The notes: a model not told the origin generated them from the letters alone. Shown: positions 24,229-34,043, counted from the first letter of the stretch. The stretch is 64,000 nt of DNA from Bacteroidota bacterium (GCA_947501265.1 CANMVY010000005.1:1-64000), one strand, 5' to 3'. Numbers and translations are program-made.

Positions 24229-25021
24229 GGAATACTCCGAAATCCTTTTTGAATACCACGAAGGGATTGCAAAAATTACCATTAACCGACCACGTTACCG
24301 CAACGCTTTCACCCCCAAAACGGTGATGGAAATGTGCGATGCCATGGTCATTTGCCGGGAAAGTCAAGACATTTATACCGTTATCCTCACCGGAGCAGGC
24401 GACAAAGCCTTCTGCTCAGGTGGAGATCAAAACATCAAGACCATTGGCGGATACAAAGACGAAAGCGGCGTTCCTCGCCTCAACGTTTTGGATTTGCAGC
24501 GATTGATTCGTTCCATCCCCAAGCCGGTGGTGGCCATGGTGAACGGTTTCGCCATTGGTGGCGGACACGTTTTGCAAGTGGTTTGTGATCTTTCCATCGC
24601 TTCAGAAAACGCCATCTTCGGTCAGACCGGACCGAAAGTGGGCTCGTTCGATGGCGGATTTGGTTCTTCCTATTTGGCACGAATTGTTGGTCAGAAAAAA
24701 GCAAGAGAAATTTGGTTCCTCTGCCGCCAATATTCTGCTCAGCAAGCGTTGGATATGGGATTGGTGAACCACGTTGTTCCGTTTGAACAATTGGAAGATG
24801 AAACCGTACAATGGTGCAATGAGATGATGGATAAAAGTCCGTTGGCTTTGCGCATGATTAAAATGGGATTGAATGCCGAATTGGATGGTCAAGCCGGAAT
24901 TCAAGAATTGGCAGGAAATGCAACCTTGTTGTATTACTTCACCGAAGAATCTCAGGAAGGACGCAAGGCATTCCTCGAAAAACGAAAGCCCGATTTCAAA
25001 AAATTCCCTAAATTCCCTTAA
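24197..25021 (+). CDS. menB: 1,4-dihydroxy-2-naphthoyl-CoA synthase
   Basis: This 274-aa crotonase-fold enzyme closes the second ring of menaquinone from o-succinylbenzoyl-CoA. It has the CoA oxyanion segments FCSGGDQN and [17 protein letters not shown], the MenB-type [21 protein letters not shown] and a C-terminal [16 protein letters not shown] tail that fits MenB closely. The ATG at 24197 is preferred because it gives the usual N-terminus; the open frame reaches back to 24098. Other men genes are not in the window. Menaquinone would be the acceptor for the complex I encoded at the left end. Confidence 0.93.
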   Translation: MATTRIWTPIKEYSEILFEYHEGIAKITINRPRYRNAFTPKTVMEMCDAMVICRESQDIYTVILTGAGDKAFCSGGDQNIKTIGGYKDESGVPRLNVLDLQRLIRSIPKPVVAMVNGFAIGGGHVLQVVCDLSIASENAIFGQTGPKVGSFDGGFGSSYLARIVGQKKAREIWFLCRQYSAQQALDMGLVNHVVPFEQLEDETVQWCNEMMDKSPLALRMIKMGLNAELDGQAGIQELAGNATLLYYFTEESQEGRKAFLEKRKPDFKKFPKFP

Positions 25022-25030
25022 TCCAAACGA

Positions 25031-25318
25031 ATGTTGAATAACGATCGCCAACGGTTGCGGTTTATGGCAGCCATCGAAGGAATTTCCTACTTGCTATTGG
25101 TGGGAATTGCTGTTCCTGTAAAATATTTCATGAACGATCCCACCTTGGTGAAGTGGATCGGTCAAATTCACGGAATCTTTTTCATTGCTTTTTTGGTTCT
25201 CAGCGTGACTTATGCCCGCAAACACCAATGGAAACTGTTGACGTTGGTATGGTTTCTACTTGTTTCCAGTTTCATTCCTTTTGGCACCTTTTACATGGAT
25301 CGAAAACTCCTAAAATAG
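25031..25318 (+). CDS. DUF3817 family membrane protein
   Basis: This 95-aa protein has three predicted membrane helices and the DUF3817 pattern: an early RFMAAIEGISYLLLVGIAVP, a central KWIGQIHGIFFIAF with a conserved histidine, and SFIPFGTFYMDRKL at the end. Its function is unknown. It lies 9 nt after menB and may be co-transcribed with it. Confidence 0.88.
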   Translation: MLNNDRQRLRFMAAIEGISYLLLVGIAVPVKYFMNDPTLVKWIGQIHGIFFIAFLVLSVTYARKHQWKLLTLVWFLLVSSFIPFGTFYMDRKLLK

Positions 25319-25351
25319 GAGATTTCGCTCAAAATTTTGGGCAATAAGCCG

Positions 25352-25359
25352 TATATTTG
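25352..25359 (+). promoter_or_regulatory. -7 box of the tRNA-Arg gene
   Basis: TATATTTG is a perfect match and ends 11 nt before the first base of the tRNA. The only nearby TTG (25337-25339) is at a 12-bp spacer, shorter than usual. Confidence 0.55.
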
Positions 25360-25370
25360 CGGCACGATTT

Positions 25371-25443
25371 GGCTCCGTAGTTCAATGGATAGAATATCAG
25401 ATTCCGGTTCTGAGGGTTGGGGGTTCGAGTCCCTCCGGAGTCG
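25371..25443 (+). tRNA. tRNA-Arg (anticodon CCG)
   Basis: A 73-nt cloverleaf can be drawn by eye. The 7-bp acceptor stem is GGCTCCG/CGGAGTC (one G-T pair), the D stem GTTC/GAAT, and the anticodon stem TCAGA/TCTGA around the loop TTCCGGT. A 5-nt variable loop and the T arm (GGGGG-TTCGAGT-CCCTC) complete it. Anticodon CCG reads CGG arginine codons. The 3' CCA is not encoded; G73 is followed by CTA. Confidence 0.95.
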
Positions 25444-25456
25444 CTAAATTTTTTGG

Positions 25457-25981
25457 ATGATGCGTTTTCTTTTTGGATTTCTATTTCTTTTGATGGGAAC
25501 ATTGGCCTTTGCTCAAGGACCAGTTGCTCCTCGAAAATCTCCAGTAACCATTGCCAAGGTCAATGCTGGAACCACCTACATCAAGGTTGTTTATTCCCAG
25601 CCGCATAAAAACGAGCGGACCATTTTTGGGGAATTGGTTCCCTTTGAAAAGTTGTGGCGTTTGGGTGCCAATGAAGCAACTGAATTAACGGTTTCTAAAC
25701 CCATCACCATGGGAGGAAAGAAAATTCCAGCAGGAACCTACTCGCTATTTGCCATTCCTCATACCAACTCCTGGACCATCATCGTTTCCAAGCAATTGGG
25801 ATTATGGGGCTCTTTCGATTACGATTCTGAACAAGATTTGTGTAGATTTGATGTGAAAACCCAAAAAACAGATGTAGAATGGGAACCCTTTACCATCAAA
25901 ATCGATCCCGACGGGAAAAATTACACCCTTTCCATGATGTGGGACATGTCGCAAGTGCGCATCCCCATCAAAGCCAAATAA
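25457..25981 (+). CDS. DUF2911 secreted protein
   Basis: This 174-aa protein has a signal peptide (ending LAFAQG) and a DUF2911 domain: KVVYSQPHKNERTIFGEL, PFEKLWRLGANEATELT, GGKKIPAGTYSLFAIP and a WEPFTIKID segment. DUF2911 proteins are common in Bacteroidota; their function is unknown. The gene begins 13 nt after the tRNA. The M14 peptidase gene runs into its 3' end. Confidence 0.9.
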   Translation: MMRFLFGFLFLLMGTLAFAQGPVAPRKSPVTIAKVNAGTTYIKVVYSQPHKNERTIFGELVPFEKLWRLGANEATELTVSKPITMGGKKIPAGTYSLFAIPHTNSWTIIVSKQLGLWGSFDYDSEQDLCRFDVKTQKTDVEWEPFTIKIDPDGKNYTLSMMWDMSQVRIPIKAK

Positions 25982-27696
25982 TCGGCTTTCTTCTTTTCTT
26001 CTTTTTTTCTTTTGGCTTAAAGGCCCAACCTTTCGATCCGTTTTCCGCCGGAAATACGACTCCAACTTACGCCCAAATCGTAGGATTTTACGATAAACTC
26101 CATCAGCAATATCCTACCATTACCCGATGGGAAACCCTCGGTCCTTCCGATGCTGGATTCCCTCTTCGTGTTTTTCTTATCGTGCCTCCACTTCAAGAAC
26201 CTTTGGGAAAAGAGCTTTCGAATCTTTCCCCAATTCGGGTTTTGATCAATAACGGCATTCATCCCGGTGAACCCGAGGGCATCAATGCCTCCATGAGATT
26301 GGCCCAAAATGTGTTGACCGGCCGATTAAAATGGAAGAATGGAGAGCGGTTTTCGCTAGCCATCGTTCCGGTGTACAACATTGGCGGGAGCTTGAACCGA
26401 AGTGCCCATTCCAGGGCCAACCAAAACGGACCCGCCGAATACGGCTTCCGAGGGAATTCGAAAAACTTGGATTTAAACCGCGATTTCATCAAGCAAGATT
26501 CTCGGGAAGCCCAAAGCCTAACCCGTTTCATCGCTTACTTCAAGCCTCAGCTGTTCTTTGATACGCATACCTCCAACGGAGCCGATTATCCGGCAACCCT
26601 CACCTACATCGAAACCCAATGGAATAAAATGAATAGCCAGAGGGGAACATGGATGCACGAGTCGCTCACTCCGGCCATTCTTCGAAAAATCCCATCCAAG
26701 TACGGAACCGTTCCCTATGTGAACACCTTGCAAGAAACCCCCGATTCGGGCATCACCTGTTTTGTGGAAGGTCCGCGGTTTGCCACTGGATTCACTTCCG
26801 TGCTCGATATTCCTGGTTACACCATCGAAACGCACATGCTGAAACCGTTCGAAGATCGAGTGAATGCAACGTATGCCTTTTTGGAAGCTGGGATTCAAGC
26901 CCTTTTGGATCAGCGCGATTCCATTCCTTCACCCCATCAACTTCGTCCTAAGCAACACTTTTTGTTCAATTGGACCGTGGACTACCGCAAAAAGGAGGAA
27001 TTGAAATTTACCGGATACGAAGCAGAAATGATCCCCAGTGAACTTTCCGGCGCACCCCGATTGAGGTACAATCGATCCAAAACGTGGACCCAAAAAATTT
27101 CGAATTATGCCTACGCCCACGCCACCGACTCCGACTTGGTCCCTTCGGGTTTTGTGATTCCTGTTGCGTGGAATGAGGTGTTGGAACGAATCGTTCCTCT
27201 GGCCCAGGCCTTGGATTCTTCGTCGGTAAAATGGATTCAAAAAGACACGGTGATGTTGGGTAAAATGGCCAGAATCGTGGACTTTCAAACGGGGAAATCG
27301 CCGTACGAGGGGCATTACCTTCATTCCAAAATATCTGTTCAATGGAACATCCAAACGCAATCGGTTCGGGCGGGCGACTGTTTTATCAAATGCACGGCTT
27401 CTACCGCCCGCCTTTTGATGGAAACCTTGCACCCTCGAGCCAACGACAGTTACTTCGCCTGGGGTTTCTTCGATCCCATTCTTCAGCAAAAAGAGTATTT
27501 TTCCGATTATGTTTTCGAAGATTTAGCCGTGGCATGGTTGAAAGAACATCCGAGTTTAAAATCCGAATTTGAAGCCGAAAAATTGAAGCACCCGGAATGG
27601 GTGAAAGACGGTTCTGGGGCGTTATGGTGGGTGTATTCCCACAGTTCCTATTACGAGAAAACCCACAAACTCTACCCCGTTCTTTTTGTAGATTGA
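25939..27696 (+). CDS. Secreted M14-family zinc carboxypeptidase
   Basis: The product (about 585 aa) has a hydrophobic signal segment (IIGFLLFFFFSFGLKAQ) and an M14 peptidase domain. Zinc ligands are visible in NNGIHPGEPEG (HxxE) and FFDTHTSNG, with arginine and asparagine contacts in NLDLNRDF and the catalytic-glutamate region YTIETHML. The C-terminal half has no motif I recognise. The start is uncertain: after the DUF2911 stop (25979-25981) there is no ATG, GTG or TTG before the signal segment. The GTG at 25939, overlapping DUF2911 by 43 nt, is the nearest canonical choice; the ATG at 25879 is another. Confidence 0.85.
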   Translation: MGHVASAHPHQSQIIGFLLFFFFSFGLKAQPFDPFSAGNTTPTYAQIVGFYDKLHQQYPTITRWETLGPSDAGFPLRVFLIVPPLQEPLGKELSNLSPIRVLINNGIHPGEPEGINASMRLAQNVLTGRLKWKNGERFSLAIVPVYNIGGSLNRSAHSRANQNGPAEYGFRGNSKNLDLNRDFIKQDSREAQSLTRFIAYFKPQLFFDTHTSNGADYPATLTYIETQWNKMNSQRGTWMHESLTPAILRKIPSKYGTVPYVNTLQETPDSGITCFVEGPRFATGFTSVLDIPGYTIETHMLKPFEDRVNATYAFLEAGIQALLDQRDSIPSPHQLRPKQHFLFNWTVDYRKKEELKFTGYEAEMIPSELSGAPRLRYNRSKTWTQKISNYAYAHATDSDLVPSGFVIPVAWNEVLERIVPLAQALDSSSVKWIQKDTVMLGKMARIVDFQTGKSPYEGHYLHSKISVQWNIQTQSVRAGDCFIKCTASTARLLMETLHPRANDSYFAWGFFDPILQQKEYFSDYVFEDLAVAWLKEHPSLKSEFEAEKLKHPEWVKDGSGALWWVYSHSSYYEKTHKLYPVLFVD

Positions 27697-27732
27697 TGGC
27701 ATTTTCAAGTACCTTTACAAAAAATATTGAAC

Positions 27733-28989
27733 ATGATTTCTAGCCTATTTTCGAGCTATTCTTTTACCGTGGTGGAACGATTTCTTCGGTACGTTCAAAT
27801 CGATACCCAAGCCGATCCCAATTCATCCAGCTTTCCCAGTACCGAAAAACAGAAAAACCTATCTTCCCTTCTTGCCGAGGAACTTCGTGCCATGGGTGTG
27901 GAAGATGCGCACATGGACGAGCATGGATATGTTTACGCGACCATTCCGTCCAATACCACCAAACTAGTGCCGGTCATTTGTTTTTGTTCCCACGTTGATA
28001 CCGCCCCAGATTGTTCGGGAACCGGGGTGAAACCCCTGCTACATGCGTATCAGGGCGGCTCCATCGCTCTTCCCGATGATGCGGCTCAAATCATCACTCC
28101 CGAAAAATATCCGTATTTGCTGGAGCACATCGGCAATGAAGTCATCACCGCCAGTGGAACAACCCTTTTGGGCGGGGACGATAAGAGCGGAGTGGCAGAG
28201 ATCATGGATTTGGCCCATTTCCTCATGACCCATCCCGAGGTGAAACATGGAACCATTAAAATTTTGTTTACGCCCGACGAAGAGGTGGGCCGAGGAACAG
28301 AAAAGTTGGATTTGAAAAAATTAGGCGCAGATTTCGGATATACCTTGGATGGGGGCGAGTTGGGCTCGTTGGAAGACGAGACCTTCAGCGCCGATCATGT
28401 AAAGATCACGGTCGACGGGGTGATTGCTCACCCGGGGTATGCGAAAAATACCTTGGTCAATGCCTTGAAAATTGTAGGAGAAATTCTGGCGGAACTTCCC
28501 AAGTTGGAATGGTCACCCGAAACCACAGAAGGTCGTCAGGGGTTTGTGCATCCCACCACCATCGGTGGCATCGCCGAACGGGCGTATGCCGAATTCATCG
28601 TTCGCGATTTCGACGATGATTTGTTGGCGGCCCACGGTGAAAAGTTGATGGACCTCGCGAAAAAAGTGGTGGATCGTCATCCCCAAGCTTCCGTCTCGTT
28701 CATCCGCAAAGAACAATACCGCAACATGCGGAAAATCGTGGAACAACATCCTTCCATTGTGGCCCATGCCGAAGCCGCCATTCGCCGCGCTGGAATTACC
28801 CCCATTCGGGAAGTGATTCGCGGCGGAACCGATGGAAGTCGAATGAGTTACCTGGGTTTGCCATGCCCCAATATATTTACCGGTATGCAAGCCATTCACT
28901 CCAAACACGAGTGGATTGGGGTTCGCGATATGAAAAAAGCCGTCGAGACCTTGGTTCATTTGGTATCGATTTATGAAGAAAACGCTTAA
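27733..28989 (+). CDS. pepT: Peptidase T (tripeptide aminopeptidase)
   Basis: This 418-aa M20-family dizinc enzyme removes the N-terminal residue from tripeptides in the cytoplasm. It has FCSHVDTAPD with a metal histidine, LLGGDDKSGVAEI with the bridging aspartate, FTPDEEVGRG with the catalytic and ligand glutamates, and the PepT-specific RGGTDGSRMSYLGLPCPNIFTG near the C-terminus. The ATG at 27733 is chosen over the in-frame TTG two codons earlier. glyA begins 9 nt downstream. Confidence 0.95.
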   Translation: MISSLFSSYSFTVVERFLRYVQIDTQADPNSSSFPSTEKQKNLSSLLAEELRAMGVEDAHMDEHGYVYATIPSNTTKLVPVICFCSHVDTAPDCSGTGVKPLLHAYQGGSIALPDDAAQIITPEKYPYLLEHIGNEVITASGTTLLGGDDKSGVAEIMDLAHFLMTHPEVKHGTIKILFTPDEEVGRGTEKLDLKKLGADFGYTLDGGELGSLEDETFSADHVKITVDGVIAHPGYAKNTLVNALKIVGEILAELPKLEWSPETTEGRQGFVHPTTIGGIAERAYAEFIVRDFDDDLLAAHGEKLMDLAKKVVDRHPQASVSFIRKEQYRNMRKIVEQHPSIVAHAEAAIRRAGITPIREVIRGGTDGSRMSYLGLPCPNIFTGMQAIHSKHEWIGVRDMKKAVETLVHLVSIYEENA

Positions 28990-28998
28990 AAAGATTTT

Positions 28999-30276
28999 AT
29001 GAAAACCGATTCGATCATTTTTAACTTGATTCAAAAAGAACTTGAACGCCAGCGACACGGCATCGAGCTCATTGCTTCTGAAAATTTTGTTTCCTCCCAG
29101 GTGATGCAAGCCATGGGCTCGGTCCTTACCAACAAATATGCCGAAGGCTTGCCCAAAAAGCGCTATTATGGCGGTTGTGAAGTGGTAGATGAAGTGGAAC
29201 AAATCGCCATCGATCGGTTGAAAGAACTTTTCGGTGTTTCTTGGGCCAACGTTCAACCTCACTCGGGGGCGCAAGCCAACGCAGCGGTCATGTTGGCGTG
29301 CCTCAAACCGGGTGACACCATTCTCGGATTTGATTTGAGTCATGGAGGACACCTCACTCACGGCTCACCCGTTAACTTTTCGGGCAAATTGTACCGTCCG
29401 ACCTTCTATGGCGTAGAGCCCGAAACAGGAACCATCAACTTCGAAAAAGTTCGCGATATTGCCAAAAAGGAAAAACCCAAAATGATCATTTGCGGGGCAT
29501 CGGCTTACGCTCGTGATTGGGATTATGCTACCCTCCGTTCGATCGCCGATGAAGTGGGTGCCATCCTTTTGGCCGATATTTCCCACCCTTCCGGGTTGAT
29601 CGCCAAAGGGCATATGAACAATCCAGTTCCCCATTGCCACATCATTACCTCTACCACGCACAAAACCTTGCGCGGACCTCGGGGAGGCGTGATCATGGTG
29701 GGCGAAGATTTTGAAAATCCGTTCGGCATTAAAACGCCAAAAGGAACCACGCGCACCATGACTTCTTTGTTGGATTCTGGGGTTTTCCCGGGAACGCAAG
29801 GAGGGCCTTTGGAGCACGTCATTGCCGCCAAGGCGGTAGCATTCGGGGAGGCCCTCACCGATGAGTTTAAAACGTACACCCATCAGGTCATCAAAAATGC
29901 CCAAGCTATGGCTGCGAAATTCCACGATTTGGGATACCAAATGATCAGCGGCGGCACGGAGAATCACCTCATGTTGATCGATTTAAGAAACAAGGGCATC
30001 ACCGGGAAAGAAGCCGAAAACGCCCTCATCCAAGCCGATATCACCATCAATAAAAACATGGTTCCCTTCGATACGGAAAGTCCCATGGTTACCTCCGGCA
30101 TTCGCATCGGAACGCCGGCCATTACCAGTCGTGGAGCAACCGAAAAACACATGGAAGAAGTCGTTCAGTTCATCGATGCTGCATTGATGAATCGCAACGA
30201 TGTTGCCGCCTTATCGAGCCTCAAAAAATCGGTTAACGATTGGTCGGCACAATTTCCGCTTTATCCTGAATTATGA
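28999..30276 (+). CDS. glyA: Serine hydroxymethyltransferase
   Basis: This 425-aa PLP enzyme interconverts serine and glycine, charging tetrahydrofolate with a one-carbon unit. It shows [13 protein letters not shown] at the N-terminus, [28 protein letters not shown], and [14 protein letters not shown] carrying the Schiff-base Lys222. Length matches the bacterial form. The stop overlaps the start of the MscS gene by 4 nt. Confidence 0.97.
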   Translation: MKTDSIIFNLIQKELERQRHGIELIASENFVSSQVMQAMGSVLTNKYAEGLPKKRYYGGCEVVDEVEQIAIDRLKELFGVSWANVQPHSGAQANAAVMLACLKPGDTILGFDLSHGGHLTHGSPVNFSGKLYRPTFYGVEPETGTINFEKVRDIAKKEKPKMIICGASAYARDWDYATLRSIADEVGAILLADISHPSGLIAKGHMNNPVPHCHIITSTTHKTLRGPRGGVIMVGEDFENPFGIKTPKGTTRTMTSLLDSGVFPGTQGGPLEHVIAAKAVAFGEALTDEFKTYTHQVIKNAQAMAAKFHDLGYQMISGGTENHLMLIDLRNKGITGKEAENALIQADITINKNMVPFDTESPMVTSGIRIGTPAITSRGATEKHMEEVVQFIDAALMNRNDVAALSSLKKSVNDWSAQFPLYPEL

Positions 30277-31034
30277 AAGAAACGTTCGACTTCTATTTGA
30301 ATGAACTCACCATTTGGGCTCCCAAATTGATTGGAGCGCTCCTTGTCTTTGTTCTTGGATGGTGGCTTATTGGAAAACTTAGGCGGATCATTTCGCGAGC
30401 GTTTGAGCAAAGAGAGTTGGACCTTTCCCTCAAAACGTTCCTCAATTCCATCATTGGGGTAGCCCTGAAAGTGGTGCTTTTTATCACCGTTGCAGGAATG
30501 GTGGGCATTCCAACTTCGTCCATTTTGGCGATTTTCGGAGCTGCCGGCTTGGCGGTTGGTCTGGCTCTTCAGGGATCGTTGAGCAATTTCGCCGGGGGTG
30601 TGTTGATTTTGTTTTTCAAACCCTATCGGGTGGGCGATACCATCACTTTTTCGGGAGAAACCGGAAAAGTAACGGCCATCCAAATCTTCAATACCATTTT
30701 CGAAACGTCTGATGGCCGAACGGTCATCCTTCCCAATGGAGCGGTTTCCAACGGAACCATCATCAACCACAGTTCTAACGGACAAATTCGCGTTGAATTT
30801 AAAGTTCTTCTTCCTCATAAAGTTTCTTTTGATGAAGTAGAAGCAGCTTTTCTAGCATGGGCAGCTGCCGAAAAAAAACTATTGAATGACCCGATCGCTT
30901 CGACTTCGGTGTTGGAAATCAAAGAAGACCATACCGTTGTCGCTTTTCGGGGTTTTGTGAAATTTGACGATCAAGGAGAGGTATCGAAATCCCTACAAAA
31001 ATTCGCTAAAAAATTGATGGAGGAGCAAGGATGA
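30273..31034 (+). CDS. Small-conductance mechanosensitive channel (MscS family)
   Basis: The 253-aa protein has three N-terminal membrane helices; the third is the glycine/alanine-rich pore helix ([21 protein letters not shown]). The beta domain [15 protein letters not shown] and a cytoplasmic vestibule domain follow. It releases solutes on hypo-osmotic shock. It overlaps glyA by 4 nt and murQ by 4 nt. Note that a second, interrupted MscS-type gene lies at 47980. Confidence 0.93.
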   Translation: MKETFDFYLNELTIWAPKLIGALLVFVLGWWLIGKLRRIISRAFEQRELDLSLKTFLNSIIGVALKVVLFITVAGMVGIPTSSILAIFGAAGLAVGLALQGSLSNFAGGVLILFFKPYRVGDTITFSGETGKVTAIQIFNTIFETSDGRTVILPNGAVSNGTIINHSSNGQIRVEFKVLLPHKVSFDEVEAAFLAWAAAEKKLLNDPIASTSVLEIKEDHTVVAFRGFVKFDDQGEVSKSLQKFAKKLMEEQG

Positions 31035-31834
31035 AAACTACCGAAGCGGCTTCCATTTATCAGAATTTGGAGCAAATGAGCTCATCCGAATTGTTGGAAA
31101 GCATCAATCGGGAGGACCAAAAGGTGGCAGAAGCCACCCGTGCCTGCATCCCCATTCTCTCTGCTTTGGTAGAGGAAGTGGTTGGTCGAATGCAACAAGG
31201 CGGCCGATTGTTTTACCTGGGTGCCGGCACTTCCGGCCGCCTCGGAATCGTCGACGCTTCCGAATGTCCGCCTACCTATGGCGTTCCCCACGGTTGGGTG
31301 ATTGGGCTGATCGCCGGAGGCGACGCAGCCATTCGGAAAGCGGTTGAATTCGCCGAAGACGATCGGGAACAAGGGTGGAAGGATTTGGAAGAACACGCCA
31401 TTGGTCCCTTGGATACCGTGGTGGGCATTACGGCCAGTGGAACCACGCCTTACGTGTTGGGTGCCGTGGAAAAATGCAAAGCCATGGGCATTCTTACGGC
31501 AGGAATTACCTGCAATGCCGGAAGTCCATTGGCGGAAATCACCGATTTTCCCTTGGTGGCGGTTGTTGGGCCTGAATTTGTGACAGGATCTACCCGAATG
31601 AAAGCCGGAACTGCTCAGAAACTGCTTTTAAATATGCTATCTACTTCGGTGATGGTTCGTTTGGGCAGGGTGGTGGGCAACCGAATGGTGGATATGCAAT
31701 TGTCGAACAATAAATTGGTGGATCGAGGTACCAAAATGGTGATGGATACGCTTCACATTCCGTATGATCATGCCCAATCGTTGTTGTTGGAGCACGGAAG
31801 CGTTCGCAAAGCCATCGAGGCGCATCAAAAATAA
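31031..31834 (+). CDS. murQ: N-acetylmuramic acid 6-phosphate etherase
   Basis: This 267-aa SIS-domain enzyme splits the lactyl ether of MurNAc-6-phosphate in peptidoglycan recycling. Typical segments are GRLFYLGAGTSGRLGIVDASE, the EDDREQGWKDLE acidic stretch with the catalytic glutamate, GITASGTTPYVLGA, and GSTRMKAGTAQKLLLNMLST. It is slightly shorter than the Escherichia coli enzyme (about 300 aa), mostly at the C-terminus. It is coupled to the MscS gene by an ATGA overlap. Confidence 0.94.
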   Translation: MKTTEAASIYQNLEQMSSSELLESINREDQKVAEATRACIPILSALVEEVVGRMQQGGRLFYLGAGTSGRLGIVDASECPPTYGVPHGWVIGLIAGGDAAIRKAVEFAEDDREQGWKDLEEHAIGPLDTVVGITASGTTPYVLGAVEKCKAMGILTAGITCNAGSPLAEITDFPLVAVVGPEFVTGSTRMKAGTAQKLLLNMLSTSVMVRLGRVVGNRMVDMQLSNNKLVDRGTKMVMDTLHIPYDHAQSLLLEHGSVRKAIEAHQK

Positions 31835-31836
31835 GC

Positions 31837-32577
31837 ATGCGCCATTTCCCGCTTTCCGACTTTGTGACCGAATACGCTTTAGCGTTCGGGTTGGAAGTTG
31901 CGGAGGGGAATCCGTTTCATCTTCTAAAAAATGGGAAACCATTTTCTCCTAAATCGTTTCCTTACCGCTTTGCGCATCTTCCTATTTCTACCGTTCCCAA
32001 AAACACGTTTCATTTGCTGGAAGAAGAAAGATTCACTCATCCATCTTTTTCCATTAAAGAGAAAAAAACATTTGTGGTGGATGTAGAGAAGGACTTTTTC
32101 TTCGATGAACAAGTGGTGAAACGGATGAAGAAATTTCCCAAATCGGCCGAATTCGCTCAACTTACAACGGTGGAAGATGCTTTGATTTTATTGGAAGCAA
32201 CGGCCAAACGAAAGGGGTATTTTGACGAAAAGGAGTGGCCTTGTTTGGTTCGTTTGTGGAAGGGTTTGGAGAAAAAAGGACGGTTAACGAGTTGGGGAAT
32301 CCGAGAAAACGGGGAGTGGAAGGCCGTTCAACTGATGGTGGAAGGAAGTGATGGTTGGGCCTTCACGTATTTTGTGGGTACTCACCCCGAAACCCGTCCG
32401 TGGAGCACGTGGTTGATGGTGAAAATATTGGAACAGTACCGCGAATTAGGATTTAAAAAAGTAGATTTGTTGGGAGCGAATTTGCCCACCGTTGCTCAGT
32501 TTAAAAAGAGTTTTGGCGGGCAAATGACAACGTATTTGGAATTTAATCGGAAACCGTGGTGGAGAAGACTCCTTTGA
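31837..32577 (+). CDS. GNAT/FemAB-like acyltransferase-fold protein
   Basis: I cannot name this 246-aa protein with certainty. The second half looks like a GNAT or FemAB-type fold: ENGEWKAVQLMVEGSDGWAFTYF, then an SLWL-like helix, and the closing KKVDLLGANLPTVAQFKKSF and LEFNRKPWW, a pattern seen in FemAB-related proteins of this phylum. A role in transferring an acyl or aminoacyl group to a surface glycan or peptide would fit. The stop overlaps a TTG that may start the next gene. Confidence 0.6.
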   Translation: MRHFPLSDFVTEYALAFGLEVAEGNPFHLLKNGKPFSPKSFPYRFAHLPISTVPKNTFHLLEEERFTHPSFSIKEKKTFVVDVEKDFFFDEQVVKRMKKFPKSAEFAQLTTVEDALILLEATAKRKGYFDEKEWPCLVRLWKGLEKKGRLTSWGIRENGEWKAVQLMVEGSDGWAFTYFVGTHPETRPWSTWLMVKILEQYRELGFKKVDLLGANLPTVAQFKKSFGGQMTTYLEFNRKPWWRRLL

Positions 32578-33788
32578 TTCCCCGAAAGTGGGGTTGGGTG
32601 GCCTTGGGTGCATTGATGGCGCTTCAAGTTTACCGGGTTTTTGCCTTTCCTATGCGGGGCGACGAGGTGTTTCCGTTGATGTTCGGGCAAATTCCGTTGG
32701 AGAACTTCTCCGAAGCTTGGTTCGAAGGGTATTGCCCGAGTCCGTTGCATTTTTTGTGGAGTTGGGTGTGTGGATGTTCGGTTTGGTGGGGTCCCCGGTT
32801 GTTGAATTTATTACTTTGGTGGATCGGAGCAGGGGTTTGGGGATCTTTTTTCAACAAAAGTGAAGAGAGGCGGCAATGGTTTTTCCCGTGGTTGATGCTG
32901 GGTGCCTGCAGCGATTTGGGGTTATTGGCCGCCACCGACGGGCAGTGGTACGTTTGGGTTTGGTTGTTGGGTGGCGTTTGGTTTTCGCAATGGAATCAAA
33001 CCGTGGCCCGGCAATGGAAACAAGCCGTAGGAATGGGAGCCTTGCTGGGATTTGGGGGGGTGATTACCTTGCTGTTGCCCTTGGTTTTTGGAATCGTTCA
33101 AATTCGAAAAGCCGGGCCTTTTGCCCTTCAAATTTTGTCGGGAACGTTGGTTTACTCCCTGTTTCAGCACAGCGGATTTTCGGCCGATTGGGGCGATCTG
33201 TTTCATTTTTCATCTACCTTTTCGGCCGCTGAAATTTTGGAGCATTTTCGGTCCAATTCCGGTTTTGCCGATCCCCTCGGAGGAATCGTTTGGCTTGGTT
33301 CTTTGGGCTTGTTTTTGGGGATGAAAGATTCCAAATGGAAATGGTTAGGTTTGATTGGCGTTTTCAAAGTTCTCATGATCCTGGCCATGGCATTATTGCA
33401 TTGGTCGCCCCTGGAAAACCGAACAGGAATGGTGTTGGAGTGGGGGGCGCCTCTGGTTTTTGCTGTTTGGGCCGCACGATCCCGCCTTTCAGAAAAATGG
33501 TTGATGGGATTATTGTTGGTGGGCGGATTGAGTCAGGTTTGGAGCATCCAACAAGCTCGGAAAATGGCCCAAAACGAGTGGGATGCGGTCGTAAAGAATT
33601 CCAGCATTCCCATGAAATTCGATGATCGAAGTAACCAAAGAGCCTTGGTTTTTTGGTCGAGAGCTCGATGGCAAAAAAATCAGGAAGCGCTATTTATTTA
33701 TGAGGAAAATTCGAAGCGAGGGGAATTTTTAGGTGGATTAGCAGAGGCAGCTGGGGAAAAAAATTGGATTGCTTCGGGTGAACAATAA
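32574..33788 (+). CDS. Polytopic membrane protein, possible GT-C glycosyltransferase
   Basis: The 404-aa protein is Trp/Phe/Leu-rich, with about nine or ten predicted membrane helices. Early on it carries FPMRGDEVFPLMFGQ followed by YCPSPLHFLWSW, resembling the first external loop of GT-C enzymes (ArnT/PMT type), where an acidic residue after the first helix is catalytic. No ATG lies at the natural start. A TTG at 32574 overlapping the previous stop (TTGA) and a GTG at 32556 are candidates, and the first in-frame ATG (32616) would trim the first helix. Confidence 0.6.
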   Translation: MIPRKWGWVALGALMALQVYRVFAFPMRGDEVFPLMFGQIPLENFSEAWFEGYCPSPLHFLWSWVCGCSVWWGPRLLNLLLWWIGAGVWGSFFNKSEERRQWFFPWLMLGACSDLGLLAATDGQWYVWVWLLGGVWFSQWNQTVARQWKQAVGMGALLGFGGVITLLLPLVFGIVQIRKAGPFALQILSGTLVYSLFQHSGFSADWGDLFHFSSTFSAAEILEHFRSNSGFADPLGGIVWLGSLGLFLGMKDSKWKWLGLIGVFKVLMILAMALLHWSPLENRTGMVLEWGAPLVFAVWAARSRLSEKWLMGLLLVGGLSQVWSIQQARKMAQNEWDAVVKNSSIPMKFDDRSNQRALVFWSRARWQKNQEALFIYEENSKRGEFLGGLAEAAGEKNWIASGEQ

Positions 33789-33935
33789 AAATGGTTTTGA
33801 GTAGGGTGGAAGTATATGAGGAAGTTGAAAAGAGATTAGTAGATGATATTCGTGGAATGTTCTTTTTTTCAATTCGAAGAACGAAGCATTCGGTTCCGCC
33901 CTTCGATTGGACTCAGGAACCTCCCTTCGACGTGA

Positions 33936-33968
33936 CTTTATCTCGACGTATATCGGGGCGCCCTTCAA
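33936..33968 (+). repeat. REP-like 33-bp repeat, copy 1
   Basis: The unit begins CTTTATCTCGACGTATATCG and ends GGGGCGCCCTTCAA. It matches copy 2 at 34069-34101 over its full 33 bp with six differences. It is preceded by a CTCCCTTCGA motif that also occurs in the repeats at 51.6-51.75 kb. Confidence 0.6.
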
Positions 33969-34025
33969 GCAAAATAAAGGAAAGAATGGGAAGGAAAAAA
34001 TATCGGAACTTTAAGAAAATTGCGG

Positions 34026-34043
34026 TCCCGAAATTCTTCGGGA
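34026..34043. repeat. Perfect hairpin TCCCGAA-ATTC-TTCGGGA
   Basis: Seven-base arms close a 4-nt loop. There is no T tract, so it is not a typical terminator. It lies between the two 33-bp repeat copies and belongs to the same extragenic repeat cluster. Confidence 0.5.
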
